Below are positions 18,360-26,602 of a stretch of DNA of 64,000 nt, one piece after another; the stretch's first letter is position 1, and each line of letters starts with the position of its first letter. Origin of the DNA: Anaeroglomus sp964630775 (GTDB lineage: Bacteria; Planctomycetota; Phycisphaerae; Sedimentisphaerales; Anaerohalosphaeraceae). The stretch is taken from positions 1 through 64,000 of the forward strand of contig CAZVYY010000021.1 of the NCBI GenBank assembly GCA_964630775.1. The letters are read 5' to 3'. The position numbers and the translations under genes were made by a program. The notes below the pieces were generated by a model. That model saw only the letters and a list, made by a program, of their open reading frames with translations. It ran no database searches and was not told the DNA's origin.

Positions 18360-19265
18360 TTACCAGCATTCTTCAAATTGCCGGCAGAGGAATTCTTTGT
18401 TCGTATTCCAGGCAATTACCGTAAATGCCGTAGCAGCCTTATGTTGCGACGATATCTCCCGCACAGCAGGCCGCCTGTTGACCGACTGGCAAACCACTTC
18501 CACAAAAATCGGGCCGGAGTCAAACGCCACATTTCCTTTGAGCCGTAAAATGGAGGATTTCATATTTTCCAGCACACTCATGAATTTGTCCTCCGATACG
18601 GCCTGATTGGTGCTGAACGACACCGCAAATATTTGCTCCGGTGCACACGAAACCAGATTCTCCCTGCGCGATCGGTGGGTCATATGATCCAAAAAGCCCG
18701 GTTCTATCTTGCCGAATACGGTCTCCATAACCGGCACATTGGGATTCATGGTCTCCAGTATAGTCCGGAGCATCTTAAGCTGCAGCGCATCCACAAGATC
18801 GCATTTATTGATAATCATAGCATCCGCCCAGCAAACCTGTGACACGGCAGGCCTCAAATACGCCGCCACCTGGGTAAAATGGGCCGCATCCACAATGCAG
18901 AGATTGCCTCGCAGACGAAAATACCCGGCGTGCGGTCCCTCGGTCAGGAAATGTTCAATATCCACCGGCTCGGCAATACCCGTCGCCTCAATGAGAACCG
19001 CCTGATGCGTTCCGCTGCCGGCAATATTGGACAATGCCTTCAGAAAATCGGTTTGGGTGCAAATACAGAACAGACTGCCCTTATTGATTTCAAATCGAGT
19101 CAGCTCGCGACGCTGGACCAATGCCCCATCGACGCCAATCTTGCCGAATTCATTGATGATCAGCGCAGGATTGGCCTGTGCAATCGGCCCGCCGCGAAGC
19201 AATTCATTCAAGGCTGTGGTTTTGCCCGCACCCAGATAACCACCCAGTATCCAGACGTCGATCAT
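18360..19265 (-). CDS. CobW-type G3E GTPase
   Basis: The 301-residue protein is a G3E-family P-loop GTPase. The Walker A motif GGYLGAGKTT is at residues 8-17. It has the family E-x-G or metal-site region around LFCICTQTDF, the conserved ATGIAEP segment, and the base-specificity motif NKCD. It ends with a CobW C-terminal domain. COG0523 proteins deliver metals or help load metal cofactors such as cobalamin. The ATG at 19265 overlaps the stop codon of the upstream methyltransferase-like gene (ATGA), which decides the start over the in-frame ATG at 19280. Coupling to a UroD/MtaA-like protein suggests the GTPase serves that enzyme's zinc or corrinoid partner; this is inference. Confidence 0.88.
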   Translation of the reverse strand: MIDVWILGGYLGAGKTTALNELLRGGPIAQANPALIINEFGKIGVDGALVQRRELTRFEINKGSLFCICTQTDFLKALSNIAGSGTHQAVLIEATGIAEPVDIEHFLTEGPHAGYFRLRGNLCIVDAAHFTQVAAYLRPAVSQVCWADAMIINKCDLVDALQLKMLRTILETMNPNVPVMETVFGKIEPGFLDHMTHRSRRENLVSCAPEQIFAVSFSTNQAVSEDKFMSVLENMKSSILRLKGNVAFDSGPIFVEVVCQSVNRRPAVREISSQHKAATAFTVIAWNTNKEFLCRQFEECW

Positions 19266-20893
19266 AAATCTTTGAGCCATTCCTTAATAATCACCACCTG
19301 CGGCACCTGTCGAATTGATTTGACCTGGAATCGGGCCATCACCACCGCCGGAAGCTGACCGGAGGTCAGACCATACGAGCGAATCGTATCCTCGTTTTTG
19401 ACAAGCTGAATATCCACATCCACACCCAATTCCGTGACGGCCTGCCTGAGATTGTCCTTGAGTTGACGGGTTTTGTCGCAATCCTGACCGAGCACATACA
19501 GCCGGGCCTTTTTCTGCTGAATCCGAAGCCGGAACTTCTCATTGATGCGTTTCTGAATCGCTGCAATCAATTCATCCCGCGGCGGAATCCGGGACACAAA
19601 GACGATCTCGCCGTCGATGCAAATCGTCGGCACATTCCGCACCATCAGCGATGTCATAAATACCAGTGACTCACGGTATTTGATTTTATGCTCGCGCCAT
19701 TCAACAATTCCTTCAAATTCGGGCGCAACCCGCTTGACGGCATCCACCATATACTGGCACGGCGCACAGGCCTCGGAGTCCAGCGTAATAATATCCACAA
19801 TAACCTTGTCCGCCTGGCCGTATTCGTTCATGTCCAGCTTATTCTGGTCCGGCGTTTCACAGGCCAGTGTCCTGGCCACATCCCGTTTGTATGAATCCAG
19901 TACAATCTCTGTCACGGCTTCGAGGTTGGCTGGAGGGGTTGCATACGGCAAGTCACAGCCCGGGGCGAGAATAAATCCCGTATCACCACCAAGTTCCATA
20001 CAGGCAATGGCGTTTTTCTGAGCATCCACCGGCCCGCCCAGCAGCAGCACGCTGGTCAACTGCATATTGCCGCCGAAGCTGATGTGATGTTTGACACATT
20101 CCTGGCGGACATAATCGAGGGGGATATTCTCATCAATCGAAATATTGTCGCATTTGCACTGGCACATGACCGGAATATTCTGCTGAGCATGGCCGCAGAC
20201 AAAAAATGAACTCAACGCCCCCCGCCGGCGAATCGATTCGAATACGGTAGTCACGTACGGACTGACAAACTGCATAAACTGGTCCGGCCCGATCTGGCTG
20301 GTCATCGGGTCCACCAGCGCCACAATATCACATCCTGCCTCAATATAATACCCCGCCGTTGCCTTGCAGACATCCGCACAAAAAAGCATGAGCTGACTGA
20401 CATACTCCGGCTCATCGAACATCTTCATAAAAATATCCGTCCCCAGAAGATGCAGGGCCAGGGTAAACGGCCCGGTAATCAGGCCATATAAGGCAATATC
20501 CGGATGGGCTTTTCTCAGTTTCTGGGACGCATCCAAAACCACTCCCAGACGGGCCGCATCCGGGCCAGGCACTTTCAAATCGTCCAATTTCACACCATGA
20601 CCATTGCACAAGGGATGGTGGATCACAGCCGGGGGATTTTCATTGGCCCAGGCCAGCTGGCACCCCAGCGCCTCGGCCTCAATCTGCAGGTCAAATGCAA
20701 CAGGCAAGCCATCCGGCCTATATCGCCTGACTGCTTCTGATATACCCTGGACGATTAAATCTGAACTTTTCAGATATACATCTGCGGGTATTCCAATCAT
20801 CGCCCCCGCATGACAACCCACAAAAGGCACCCACGGAATGCGATCTGTTTTCTCACCCCGCACCGCCTTCATAACACGTTCTTTTCCAGTCAC
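19262..20893 (-). CDS. UroD/MtaA-like methyltransferase fused to two thioredoxin-like domains
   Basis: A 543-residue fusion. Residues 1 to about 345 form a uroporphyrinogen decarboxylase-type barrel of the MtaA/CmuA methyltransferase branch, which moves methyl groups between corrinoids and thiols. The late segment PGCDLPYATPPANL (Cys313) is typical, and Cys233/His235 in VCGHA probably help bind zinc. Residues about 362-455 form a thioredoxin-like domain with CAPC at 376-379 and the cis-proline-like VPT segment. Residues about 462-543 resemble a second, smaller redox fold without a full CxxC. Start is GTG with AAGGAG 8 bases upstream. It overlaps the CobW-type gene by four bases. It is not a true HemE: the extra domains and the zinc ligands point to methyl transfer. 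The substrate is unknown. Confidence 0.82.
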   Translation of the reverse strand: MTGKERVMKAVRGEKTDRIPWVPFVGCHAGAMIGIPADVYLKSSDLIVQGISEAVRRYRPDGLPVAFDLQIEAEALGCQLAWANENPPAVIHHPLCNGHGVKLDDLKVPGPDAARLGVVLDASQKLRKAHPDIALYGLITGPFTLALHLLGTDIFMKMFDEPEYVSQLMLFCADVCKATAGYYIEAGCDIVALVDPMTSQIGPDQFMQFVSPYVTTVFESIRRRGALSSFFVCGHAQQNIPVMCQCKCDNISIDENIPLDYVRQECVKHHISFGGNMQLTSVLLLGGPVDAQKNAIACMELGGDTGFILAPGCDLPYATPPANLEAVTEIVLDSYKRDVARTLACETPDQNKLDMNEYGQADKVIVDIITLDSEACAPCQYMVDAVKRVAPEFEGIVEWREHKIKYRESLVFMTSLMVRNVPTICIDGEIVFVSRIPPRDELIAAIQKRINEKFRLRIQQKKARLYVLGQDCDKTRQLKDNLRQAVTELGVDVDIQLVKNEDTIRSYGLTSGQLPAVVMARFQVKSIRQVPQVVIIKEWLKDL

Positions 20894-20935
20894 TTACATT
20901 ACTCCTTAAAAATACATTGTAGATTAAAAGAATAA

Positions 20936-20955
20936 AGACCCGCATCGGGGTCTTC
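20936..20955 (-). terminator. Terminator after pcm
   Basis: A stem AAGACCC/GGGTCTT with a 6-base loop lies 85 bases after the pcm stop codon and is followed on the minus strand by TATTCTTTTAATC. The left arm can also pair with a second CGGGTCTTT at 20983-20991. An alternative fold is therefore possible in the leader of the methyltransferase gene. Confidence 0.65.
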
Positions 20956-21040
20956 ATTTTCAGTCTAACTGGAAAAAAATGACGGGTCTTTGATTATTTG
21001 ATTTTACAATAACATTATCTTGCTGTTTCGAGTTTGCCCG

Positions 21041-21709
21041 TTATTCGGAAGGCGGAAATCCATATTTGCCAACCAGTTTGACAAATCGACAGCCGCAAAC
21101 ATCAGATTCAATCCATTGTGGGCCTTTTTTCTGATATGTCATCAGCGTTTGGCTATACTCATCCCCAACAGGTACAACCAGAATCCCATCCTCCTGAAGC
21201 TGCATAATAAGCGGTTCAGGCAGGCGAGGTACCGCCGCTGTCACGATGATACGCTCAAACAGAAGCGGGCTTTGCCATCCGCAGGAGCCGTCGCCCACGG
21301 CATATTCCACATTATGAATGGCCAGACTCGACAATACTGATTGGGCTCGAACCGATAATTCATCAAATCGCTCGACGGTATAGACTTTTTTGCACAGTTT
21401 GGCCAGAATGGCGGTCTGATATCCTGAGCCGGTGCCGATTTCCAGCACCTGCTCGGTGCCGGCCAGCCGGAGACACTGGGTCATCAGGGCCACCATGTAG
21501 GGCTGGCTTATTGTCTGCCCCAGGCCAATTGGGACGGGATTATCTTCATACGCGGCCGACTGATACTGCGGGGCCAGAAAATTCTCACGCGGTAATTGGC
21601 CCATCACCTCCAGAACCCGCGCATCGCGGATATCCCGCCCTCTGAGGTCGTGGCGAATCATATACTCCCGCTGCGGAGCATAACGGTCTATGGGATCAAA
21701 AGTTACCAT
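21041..21709 (-). CDS. pcm: Protein-L-isoaspartate O-methyltransferase
   Basis: The enzyme repairs damaged aspartyl residues by methylating L-isoaspartate with S-adenosylmethionine. This 222-residue protein has the expected length. Characteristic blocks are ALGQTISQP-like GLGQTISQPYMVA, the SAM-binding motif VLEIGTGSGYQTA, and the C-terminal LMQLQEDGILVVPVG. It is the last gene of the apparent ORP/Mrp operon, 74 bases after the arginine decarboxylase gene. A terminator follows. Confidence 0.93.
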   Translation of the reverse strand: MVTFDPIDRYAPQREYMIRHDLRGRDIRDARVLEVMGQLPRENFLAPQYQSAAYEDNPVPIGLGQTISQPYMVALMTQCLRLAGTEQVLEIGTGSGYQTAILAKLCKKVYTVERFDELSVRAQSVLSSLAIHNVEYAVGDGSCGWQSPLLFERIIVTAAVPRLPEPLIMQLQEDGILVVPVGDEYSQTLMTYQKKGPQWIESDVCGCRFVKLVGKYGFPPSE

Positions 21710-21783
21710 ACCATTATTGTACGGTTATCCGTTTAAAACGCAACAGGCAGCCCCGATAGCCTGTTGAGAACAGACCGCAGCGA

Positions 21784-22335
21784 CTATTCAAATAATAATA
21801 CCGCAATGGCCACGACAGTCGTCCAAAGTCCTTTTTGTCCCTTGGCGGACTGGGTGATATTGGAACTGCGGATAATCAGGCCGCTGGCTTTGTACACCTG
21901 TTCCTTTTCCGACCAGTCTTTGTTGGGATCCACCTCGAGCCCGAGTGTCGTACCCAGCATGTCGGCGGCAAGGTCTTCGGACATATCGGCGGCATCTTTC
22001 TGGTTGATCCCGACCCCGTGCACCTCACTGAGATAACCCCACTGGTTGCGATCTTTGGGAACGGCTATTCCGACCGAAGAGGAAATCAGCCGACCATGTT
22101 CATTGGTATCGCATCGGGCCATAACACAATAGGTAATCTGGCCGGGCTTGAGGTATTTCAGACCCACAGTACGATTGATGATTTTAGCATGAGGAGGCAG
22201 GATCGATGACACCTGAACCAGATTCTGCTGAGCTACACCAGCCTTGCGAAGGGCTCCTTCGAATGATTTTAACTGATATTTATCACGGCCGATGCCTCGG
22301 GTTAAAAATACTTTAGTCGGGGTATTAGGTATCAT
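21784..22335 (-). CDS. pdaD: Pyruvoyl-dependent arginine decarboxylase
   Basis: This enzyme converts arginine to agmatine, the first step of a polyamine route. The 183-residue proenzyme contains the segment VSSILPPHAKI near residue 42; by analogy with the archaeal enzyme, cleavage occurs between the two serines and the second becomes the pyruvoyl group. Other family blocks are SSSVGIAVPKD and the C-terminal LWTTVVAIAVL. The ATG at 22335 has GGGAGA 7 bases upstream; an earlier in-frame start at 22479 would overlap the upstream gene heavily. It lies between an MBL-fold hydrolase gene and pcm, with no other polyamine gene nearby. Confidence 0.9.
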   Translation of the reverse strand: MIPNTPTKVFLTRGIGRDKYQLKSFEGALRKAGVAQQNLVQVSSILPPHAKIINRTVGLKYLKPGQITYCVMARCDTNEHGRLISSSVGIAVPKDRNQWGYLSEVHGVGINQKDAADMSEDLAADMLGTTLGLEVDPNKDWSEKEQVYKASGLIIRSSNITQSAKGQKGLWTTVVAIAVLLFE

Positions 22336-22360
22336 TCTGTTCTCCCTGTTTTGGTTTGAG

Positions 22361-23185
22361 TTATAGTTTGATCGAAGGACCTTCAGACAATTGAATGACT
22401 CGGCCCGGCAATGCGGTACACAGATAACACATCGCCTCTTCGCCTGTACAATGCAGCGGAAGGATAATCTGCACATCATATTGTTTCAAGGTCTGCACCG
22501 TATAATCCAGCCGCACCTGGCTTGCCTTTGACAGATGCATTCCGCCAATGACTGCATAAACAGGCTGTCCGGACATTATTTGATGCACATAATCCAGCGT
22601 GTTAACCACTCCGCTGTGAGCACAGCCCAGAATAACAACCAGACCTTTGCTGCACTGTGCAACCAGAGCCTGATCATCCGGCAGCGTATCCGGAATCCGA
22701 CAGTCCGCATCAAGAAAAAAGGCCCCGCCCTTATCTTCATACGGAGTCTTGCGGGGAATGGCTCCCGTCAAAAACACACCTTCATGAATCGAAGTCCAGG
22801 TTTTAATCCAGTGAACCGGCCGGCTCTGCAGCAATTCGACAGACAGCGACGGCATCCCCACGGGATGGAGCGTCTCTTTGCGGCTGAAGCGGGAAAGGGT
22901 GGCCGAAGGATGCGACCAGATATTCGCCTTGCGGGCCACAGACAGAACAAACGGCAATCCGCCGCTGTGATCATAGTGACCATGACTCAGAGCAATACTG
23001 TCCGTCTGAGCCAAATCCACACCCAGCGATTGCGCATTGGCGGACAACACATCGCTCTGCCCGGTATCCCAAAGGATTCGCTTGCCGCCATATTCAATCC
23101 ACAACGACAGACCATGCTCGGCCTGCAAATCGGGGCGCCAGGCAACATTATCCACTAAAACCGTAATCTGGATATCTGTTTTCAT
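22361..23185 (-). CDS. MBL-fold metal-dependent hydrolase
   Basis: A 274-residue metallo-beta-lactamase-fold protein with the metal motif SHGHYDHSGG (H-x-H-x-D-H), a further ligand region GCAHSGVVNTL, and IGGMHLSKAS near the end. This branch (COG1237) includes proteins annotated as dihydropterin-phosphate synthase-like in methanogens and is regularly found next to Mrp/ORP genes in anaerobes. The substrate is unknown. The start is taken at the ATG at 23185; its ribosome binding site is weak. It follows the Mrp-ORP gene by 35 bases. Confidence 0.82.
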   Translation of the reverse strand: MKTDIQITVLVDNVAWRPDLQAEHGLSLWIEYGGKRILWDTGQSDVLSANAQSLGVDLAQTDSIALSHGHYDHSGGLPFVLSVARKANIWSHPSATLSRFSRKETLHPVGMPSLSVELLQSRPVHWIKTWTSIHEGVFLTGAIPRKTPYEDKGGAFFLDADCRIPDTLPDDQALVAQCSKGLVVILGCAHSGVVNTLDYVHQIMSGQPVYAVIGGMHLSKASQVRLDYTVQTLKQYDVQIILPLHCTGEEAMCYLCTALPGRVIQLSEGPSIKL

Positions 23186-23220
23186 CCACTCATCGCTATA
23201 CAATAATGATCCAAATCAAT

Positions 23221-24423
23221 TTAATGATCACAGGCATTAGCGCCGGTTTGCAGCGTATTATTCAGATAAGCCGTTACCAGATTTTCCGGCGTATCCACCG
23301 GCGCCCCGGCAATGACCTGAATCTGATTCTGGGTAAACAACTGCTGGGCACGCTGTCCCATGCCGCCGGCAATAACCAGCCTGGCGCCCTGTTCGGCAAT
23401 CCATTTAGGCAGCAGGCCCGGTTCATGCGGCGGCGGAGTCAGCATCTCCTTGCCGGTAATGGTTTTGGTCTGGGGGTTTGCTGTAATCAGGGCAAACTGT
23501 TCACAATGCCCGAAATGCATGCATAACTGACCGTTGGCTGTGGGAATCGCAATCTTTAACACCTGAACATCTCCTTGTGTTGATGCGGGTTTCATTTTCG
23601 ATTTTAATTGAGCGATAATCTTATCCATTTCCTGACTGACGCGGGGTGAGATGGAACAATCACGAATGGCCAGGCCCGCATCGGCGCTTTTGGCGATTTC
23701 CGGCTCCAGCGGAAGACTGCCCAGCAATTCCAGCCCGGTTTCTTCGGCCAGTTCGCGTCCGCCGGAGTGGTCACTGAACAGCCGGATTTCGTGATTACAA
23801 TGCGGACAATATAAGGACGCCATGTTCTCGACAATTCCCCAGACCGGCAATTGAACCTGCTGACAGAAGGTGATACAGCGGCGTACATCCTCGACAGCGA
23901 CTTTCTGCGGCGTGGTCACAATGACCGCACCGGCGTCACCGCCGACCAACTGGGCAGCACTAAGAGGCTCATCACCGGTTCCGGGAGGGGCATCAATCAC
24001 CAGATAATCCAGTTCGCCCCAGACCGTATCGGCCAGCAGCTTTTGGATCACGGCGTATTTCATCGGTCCCCGCCAGATCACCGCCTGGGTATCATCGGGA
24101 ATCAGAAAGGCAATCGACATCACCTTGAGATTCTCTGAAACCGCCAGCGGCATAATCTGGTCTTCCAGACCGAAACATTTCTGCTGCACCAGGCCGGTCA
24201 TGCGGGGGATGCTGGGGCCGTGAAGGTCCACATCCAGCAAACCCACCTGGTTGCCCTGCCGGGCCAGTTCGACCGCGAGGTTGACTGCGATGGTGCTTTT
24301 GCCGACGCCGCCCTTGCCGGACAGCACCAGAATCTTTTTGCCGATCATTGCCATACTGCGGGTCAGCTTGCGCATGTCCGCTTTGGGATGGCCGTGATCT
24401 TCCGTGTGTTTCGCATTACTCAT
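23221..24423 (-). CDS. Mrp/NBP35-type iron-sulfur carrier ATPase fused to an ORP/NifX domain
   Basis: The 400-residue protein combines two parts. Residues about 25-275 are an Mrp-type ATPase with deviant Walker A SGKGGVGKST, the segment LLDVDLHGPSIP, and a C-x-x-C pair in YCPHCNHE that can bind a bridging iron-sulfur cluster. Residues about 288-395 form a dinitrogenase iron-molybdenum cofactor (NifX/ORP) domain with CMHFGHCEQFA and VIAGGMGQRA. In Desulfovibrio the orange-protein complex has the Mrp (DVU2109) and ORP (DVU2108) as separate genes; here they are joined. The start overlaps the preceding ATPase gene by eight bases. Confidence 0.9.
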   Translation of the reverse strand: MSNAKHTEDHGHPKADMRKLTRSMAMIGKKILVLSGKGGVGKSTIAVNLAVELARQGNQVGLLDVDLHGPSIPRMTGLVQQKCFGLEDQIMPLAVSENLKVMSIAFLIPDDTQAVIWRGPMKYAVIQKLLADTVWGELDYLVIDAPPGTGDEPLSAAQLVGGDAGAVIVTTPQKVAVEDVRRCITFCQQVQLPVWGIVENMASLYCPHCNHEIRLFSDHSGGRELAEETGLELLGSLPLEPEIAKSADAGLAIRDCSISPRVSQEMDKIIAQLKSKMKPASTQGDVQVLKIAIPTANGQLCMHFGHCEQFALITANPQTKTITGKEMLTPPPHEPGLLPKWIAEQGARLVIAGGMGQRAQQLFTQNQIQVIAGAPVDTPENLVTAYLNNTLQTGANACDH

Positions 24424-26260
24424 GAATTATTCCTGCTAAACTCTGAACGTGTTTCCAAATCAATCGAATCGTCTCGGATAGTTCGCTATCCGGCTGATAT
24501 TCCAGGACTGTTTTGCCGGCCTGCTGAGCCTGCACAAAGACAGTATCATACGGCAGCTCCCCCAGCAAGTCCGCATGGTGAGCCTGCACTGCAAATTTTA
24601 TTTTTTCGGCCATATCCCGGTTCAGGTCGGCTTTATTGATAATGATTCCCGCCCGAATCCGAAAATGCTCGGTCAATTCCAGAATGCGCTCCAGGTCATG
24701 CAGCCCCGACACGGTCGGCTCGGTCACAATCACAGCCGCCCGCGCCCCGCCGACGGAAGCAATCACCGGGCAGCCCGTCCCCGGAGAACCATCCAGAACG
24801 ACCACCCGATTGGCCTTGGCTAAGCCGTCAGTTCGGACAGCCGCCTGTTTGCGAACCAGCGTCACCAGTTTGCCGGAATTTTCCCTTCCCGGCTCCAGCA
24901 TCGCATGGCTCATCGGGCCCAGCCGCGTCGAGGACCAGTACCATCGCCCATCATCAGTCGGCTCGGTGCCAATCGCATCAACCGGACAGACCAGCAGGCA
25001 TGCACCACAGCCTTCGCAGTCCTGTTCGGCAATAGTCACGCTGCCGTCATTCTGCCGGCGGATCGCCTTCCACTGACACACATCTACACATGCCCCGCAC
25101 CGGGTGCATCGGGCCGGATTAATCTGCATCACACGTCCGCCGCGAAATACGCCCTGCTCAAGCACTTTCGGCTCAAGCAGCAGATGCATATCCGCCGCAT
25201 CCACATCGCAATCGGCCACAACCCCGCCGGCCAGTTGAACAAAACACGCACACAGCGAGGTCTTGCCGGTCCCGCCCTTGCCGCTGACAATGGTAATCTC
25301 CACCGGCTGCGTCGATGACTGACTGCCGAGGATTCCCGACGATTCCGTTTGTTTTAAATCATCCTGCTGCCACGATAAAATAACTTCAGGATTGGCGGCG
25401 GCTGTCTGCACAGGCGGCAACTGCCGCAGGTCCTGTGCCATAGCCAGAAATTGCTGTCGCAGGCTTTCCATTTGCGTTACAGGCAAAATCCCCTGCGAAT
25501 AGAGACCGGCAATCTCCCGACTGTCAGGCAATTCCGCCAGAATCCGCAGATGATGCTCTCGGCACCATCGACGAAGCCCGCCCGCATCTCCAAGTTCGAC
25601 ACGATTCATCAGGACCAGCGGCTCAATATGCATCGAACGACACAGGCGAACCGATAATTTCAAATCATGCACGCCAAAGCGAGTCGGGTCGGCAACCAGA
25701 ATCACCCTATCAGCCCCCCTGATGGTATGCACCGCCGAACAGCTCGTCCCCGGAGGCGAATCCAAAATAACCAGAGTCTCGTTCTGCGTCCGCTCTTTGA
25801 GCTGCTCAATTAAGCGGACCGTCATGCCGCCGGCGCCAGCGGCCAGTGTTGCCCAGTGCAGCCGAATCAAACCGGCCTGTCCTCTGTAGGTTGTTCCCAC
25901 AACGCGCCGTCCCACAATCAGGGCATCGGCCGGACATACCCGCAGACATGCCCCGCACCACCGGCACAGTTCCGGAAAAGCAATCGCGTTTTTCCTGCCC
26001 ACGGCAAGCGCGTTAAAATAGCACACGCGGGCGCATTGGCCGCAATAGGTGCATCGCTGCGGGTCCATTGCTTCGATACACGGCAGGGCTTCATCCGCCG
26101 ATTCGACCTTGGCCGTCTTGAGAAACAAATGCCCATTGGGCGCTTCGACATCGCAATCCACATAACAGACCGGCTGCGACTCAGCCATCATCGACGCCAG
26201 ACATACAGCCGCCAGGGTCTTGCCGACCCCGCCTTTACCACTGGATACGGCTATTTTCAT
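24416..26260 (-). CDS. Tandem MinD-type ATPase with four ferredoxin-type clusters (fusion)
   Basis: A 614-residue protein made of two similar halves. Each half has a ParA/MinD ATPase core with an inserted pair of 4Fe-4S motifs. Half one (1 to about 290) has SSGKGGVGKT at 5-14, then CTYCGQC and CRWCGAC. Half two (about 318-614) has VSGKGGTGKT, then CTRCGAC and CEGCGAC. Each half keeps its own LDGSPGTGC or LDSPPGTSC loop. The family usually occurs as two adjacent genes (DVU2103 and DVU2104 in the Desulfovibrio ORP operon). Here they form one polypeptide. The likely role is iron-sulfur cluster handling or ATP-driven positioning with ORP proteins. It starts on the TAATG of the DUF5320 gene. Confidence 0.9.
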   Translation of the reverse strand: MKIAVSSGKGGVGKTLAAVCLASMMAESQPVCYVDCDVEAPNGHLFLKTAKVESADEALPCIEAMDPQRCTYCGQCARVCYFNALAVGRKNAIAFPELCRWCGACLRVCPADALIVGRRVVGTTYRGQAGLIRLHWATLAAGAGGMTVRLIEQLKERTQNETLVILDSPPGTSCSAVHTIRGADRVILVADPTRFGVHDLKLSVRLCRSMHIEPLVLMNRVELGDAGGLRRWCREHHLRILAELPDSREIAGLYSQGILPVTQMESLRQQFLAMAQDLRQLPPVQTAAANPEVILSWQQDDLKQTESSGILGSQSSTQPVEITIVSGKGGTGKTSLCACFVQLAGGVVADCDVDAADMHLLLEPKVLEQGVFRGGRVMQINPARCTRCGACVDVCQWKAIRRQNDGSVTIAEQDCEGCGACLLVCPVDAIGTEPTDDGRWYWSSTRLGPMSHAMLEPGRENSGKLVTLVRKQAAVRTDGLAKANRVVVLDGSPGTGCPVIASVGGARAAVIVTEPTVSGLHDLERILELTEHFRIRAGIIINKADLNRDMAEKIKFAVQAHHADLLGELPYDTVFVQAQQAGKTVLEYQPDSELSETIRLIWKHVQSLAGIIHE

Positions 26261-26580
26261 TATAAAGAGGCTTTGGAAAGCTGCTCAATGCGGCTGTTGA
26301 TATCCTTGAGGCTGTCCTGCAGGGCCTGTGCCTGCTGTTTCAATTCGGCCAGCTCGTCGGACGCGGATAGCGGCTCGGGCTGCGGCACCAACGCTGCACC
26401 CGACTGCCTGGCCCAGAAACGATTGCGGCGACCGCGCCCGCCAAAACCCATACCGCAGCCCCAGGCAAAACGCCCACCGCCCAGATACATCGCACTGCCC
26501 GCCCGTCCGGAACACATTCCCAATCCACGACCGGTCATCGAACCCATTCCCATCGGACCTGTTCTATCTCCACCTGGCAT
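26260..26580 (-). CDS. DUF5320 small glycine/methionine-rich protein
   Basis: The 106-residue protein begins with a glycine-, methionine- and arginine-rich half (starting MPGGDRTGPMGMGSMTGRG) with a few cysteines, and ends in a coiled-coil half (about 68-100, SASDELAELKQQAQALQ). This matches DUF5320, which accompanies Mrp and ORP genes in many anaerobes; the function is unknown. Its stop codon overlaps the start of the next gene, and it begins 22 bases after the DUF134-ORP gene. Confidence 0.85.
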   Translation of the reverse strand: MPGGDRTGPMGMGSMTGRGLGMCSGRAGSAMYLGGGRFAWGCGMGFGGRGRRNRFWARQSGAALVPQPEPLSASDELAELKQQAQALQDSLKDINSRIEQLSKASL

Positions 26581-26602
26581 TGTTATTCCCTTTCAAAAAA
26601 AA

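Noticed and set aside
19262..20893. Reading the UroD-like protein as true HemE (uroporphyrinogen decarboxylase)
   Set aside because: The thioredoxin-like extensions, candidate zinc ligands and CobW neighbour fit the MtaA/CmuA methyltransferase branch better, and no other haem gene is nearby.
24416..26260. Nitrogenase iron protein (NifH) or a partition ATPase
   Set aside because: The inserted ferredoxin motifs and the ORP/Mrp neighbours fit the DVU2103/DVU2104-type family; no nif or parB genes are present.
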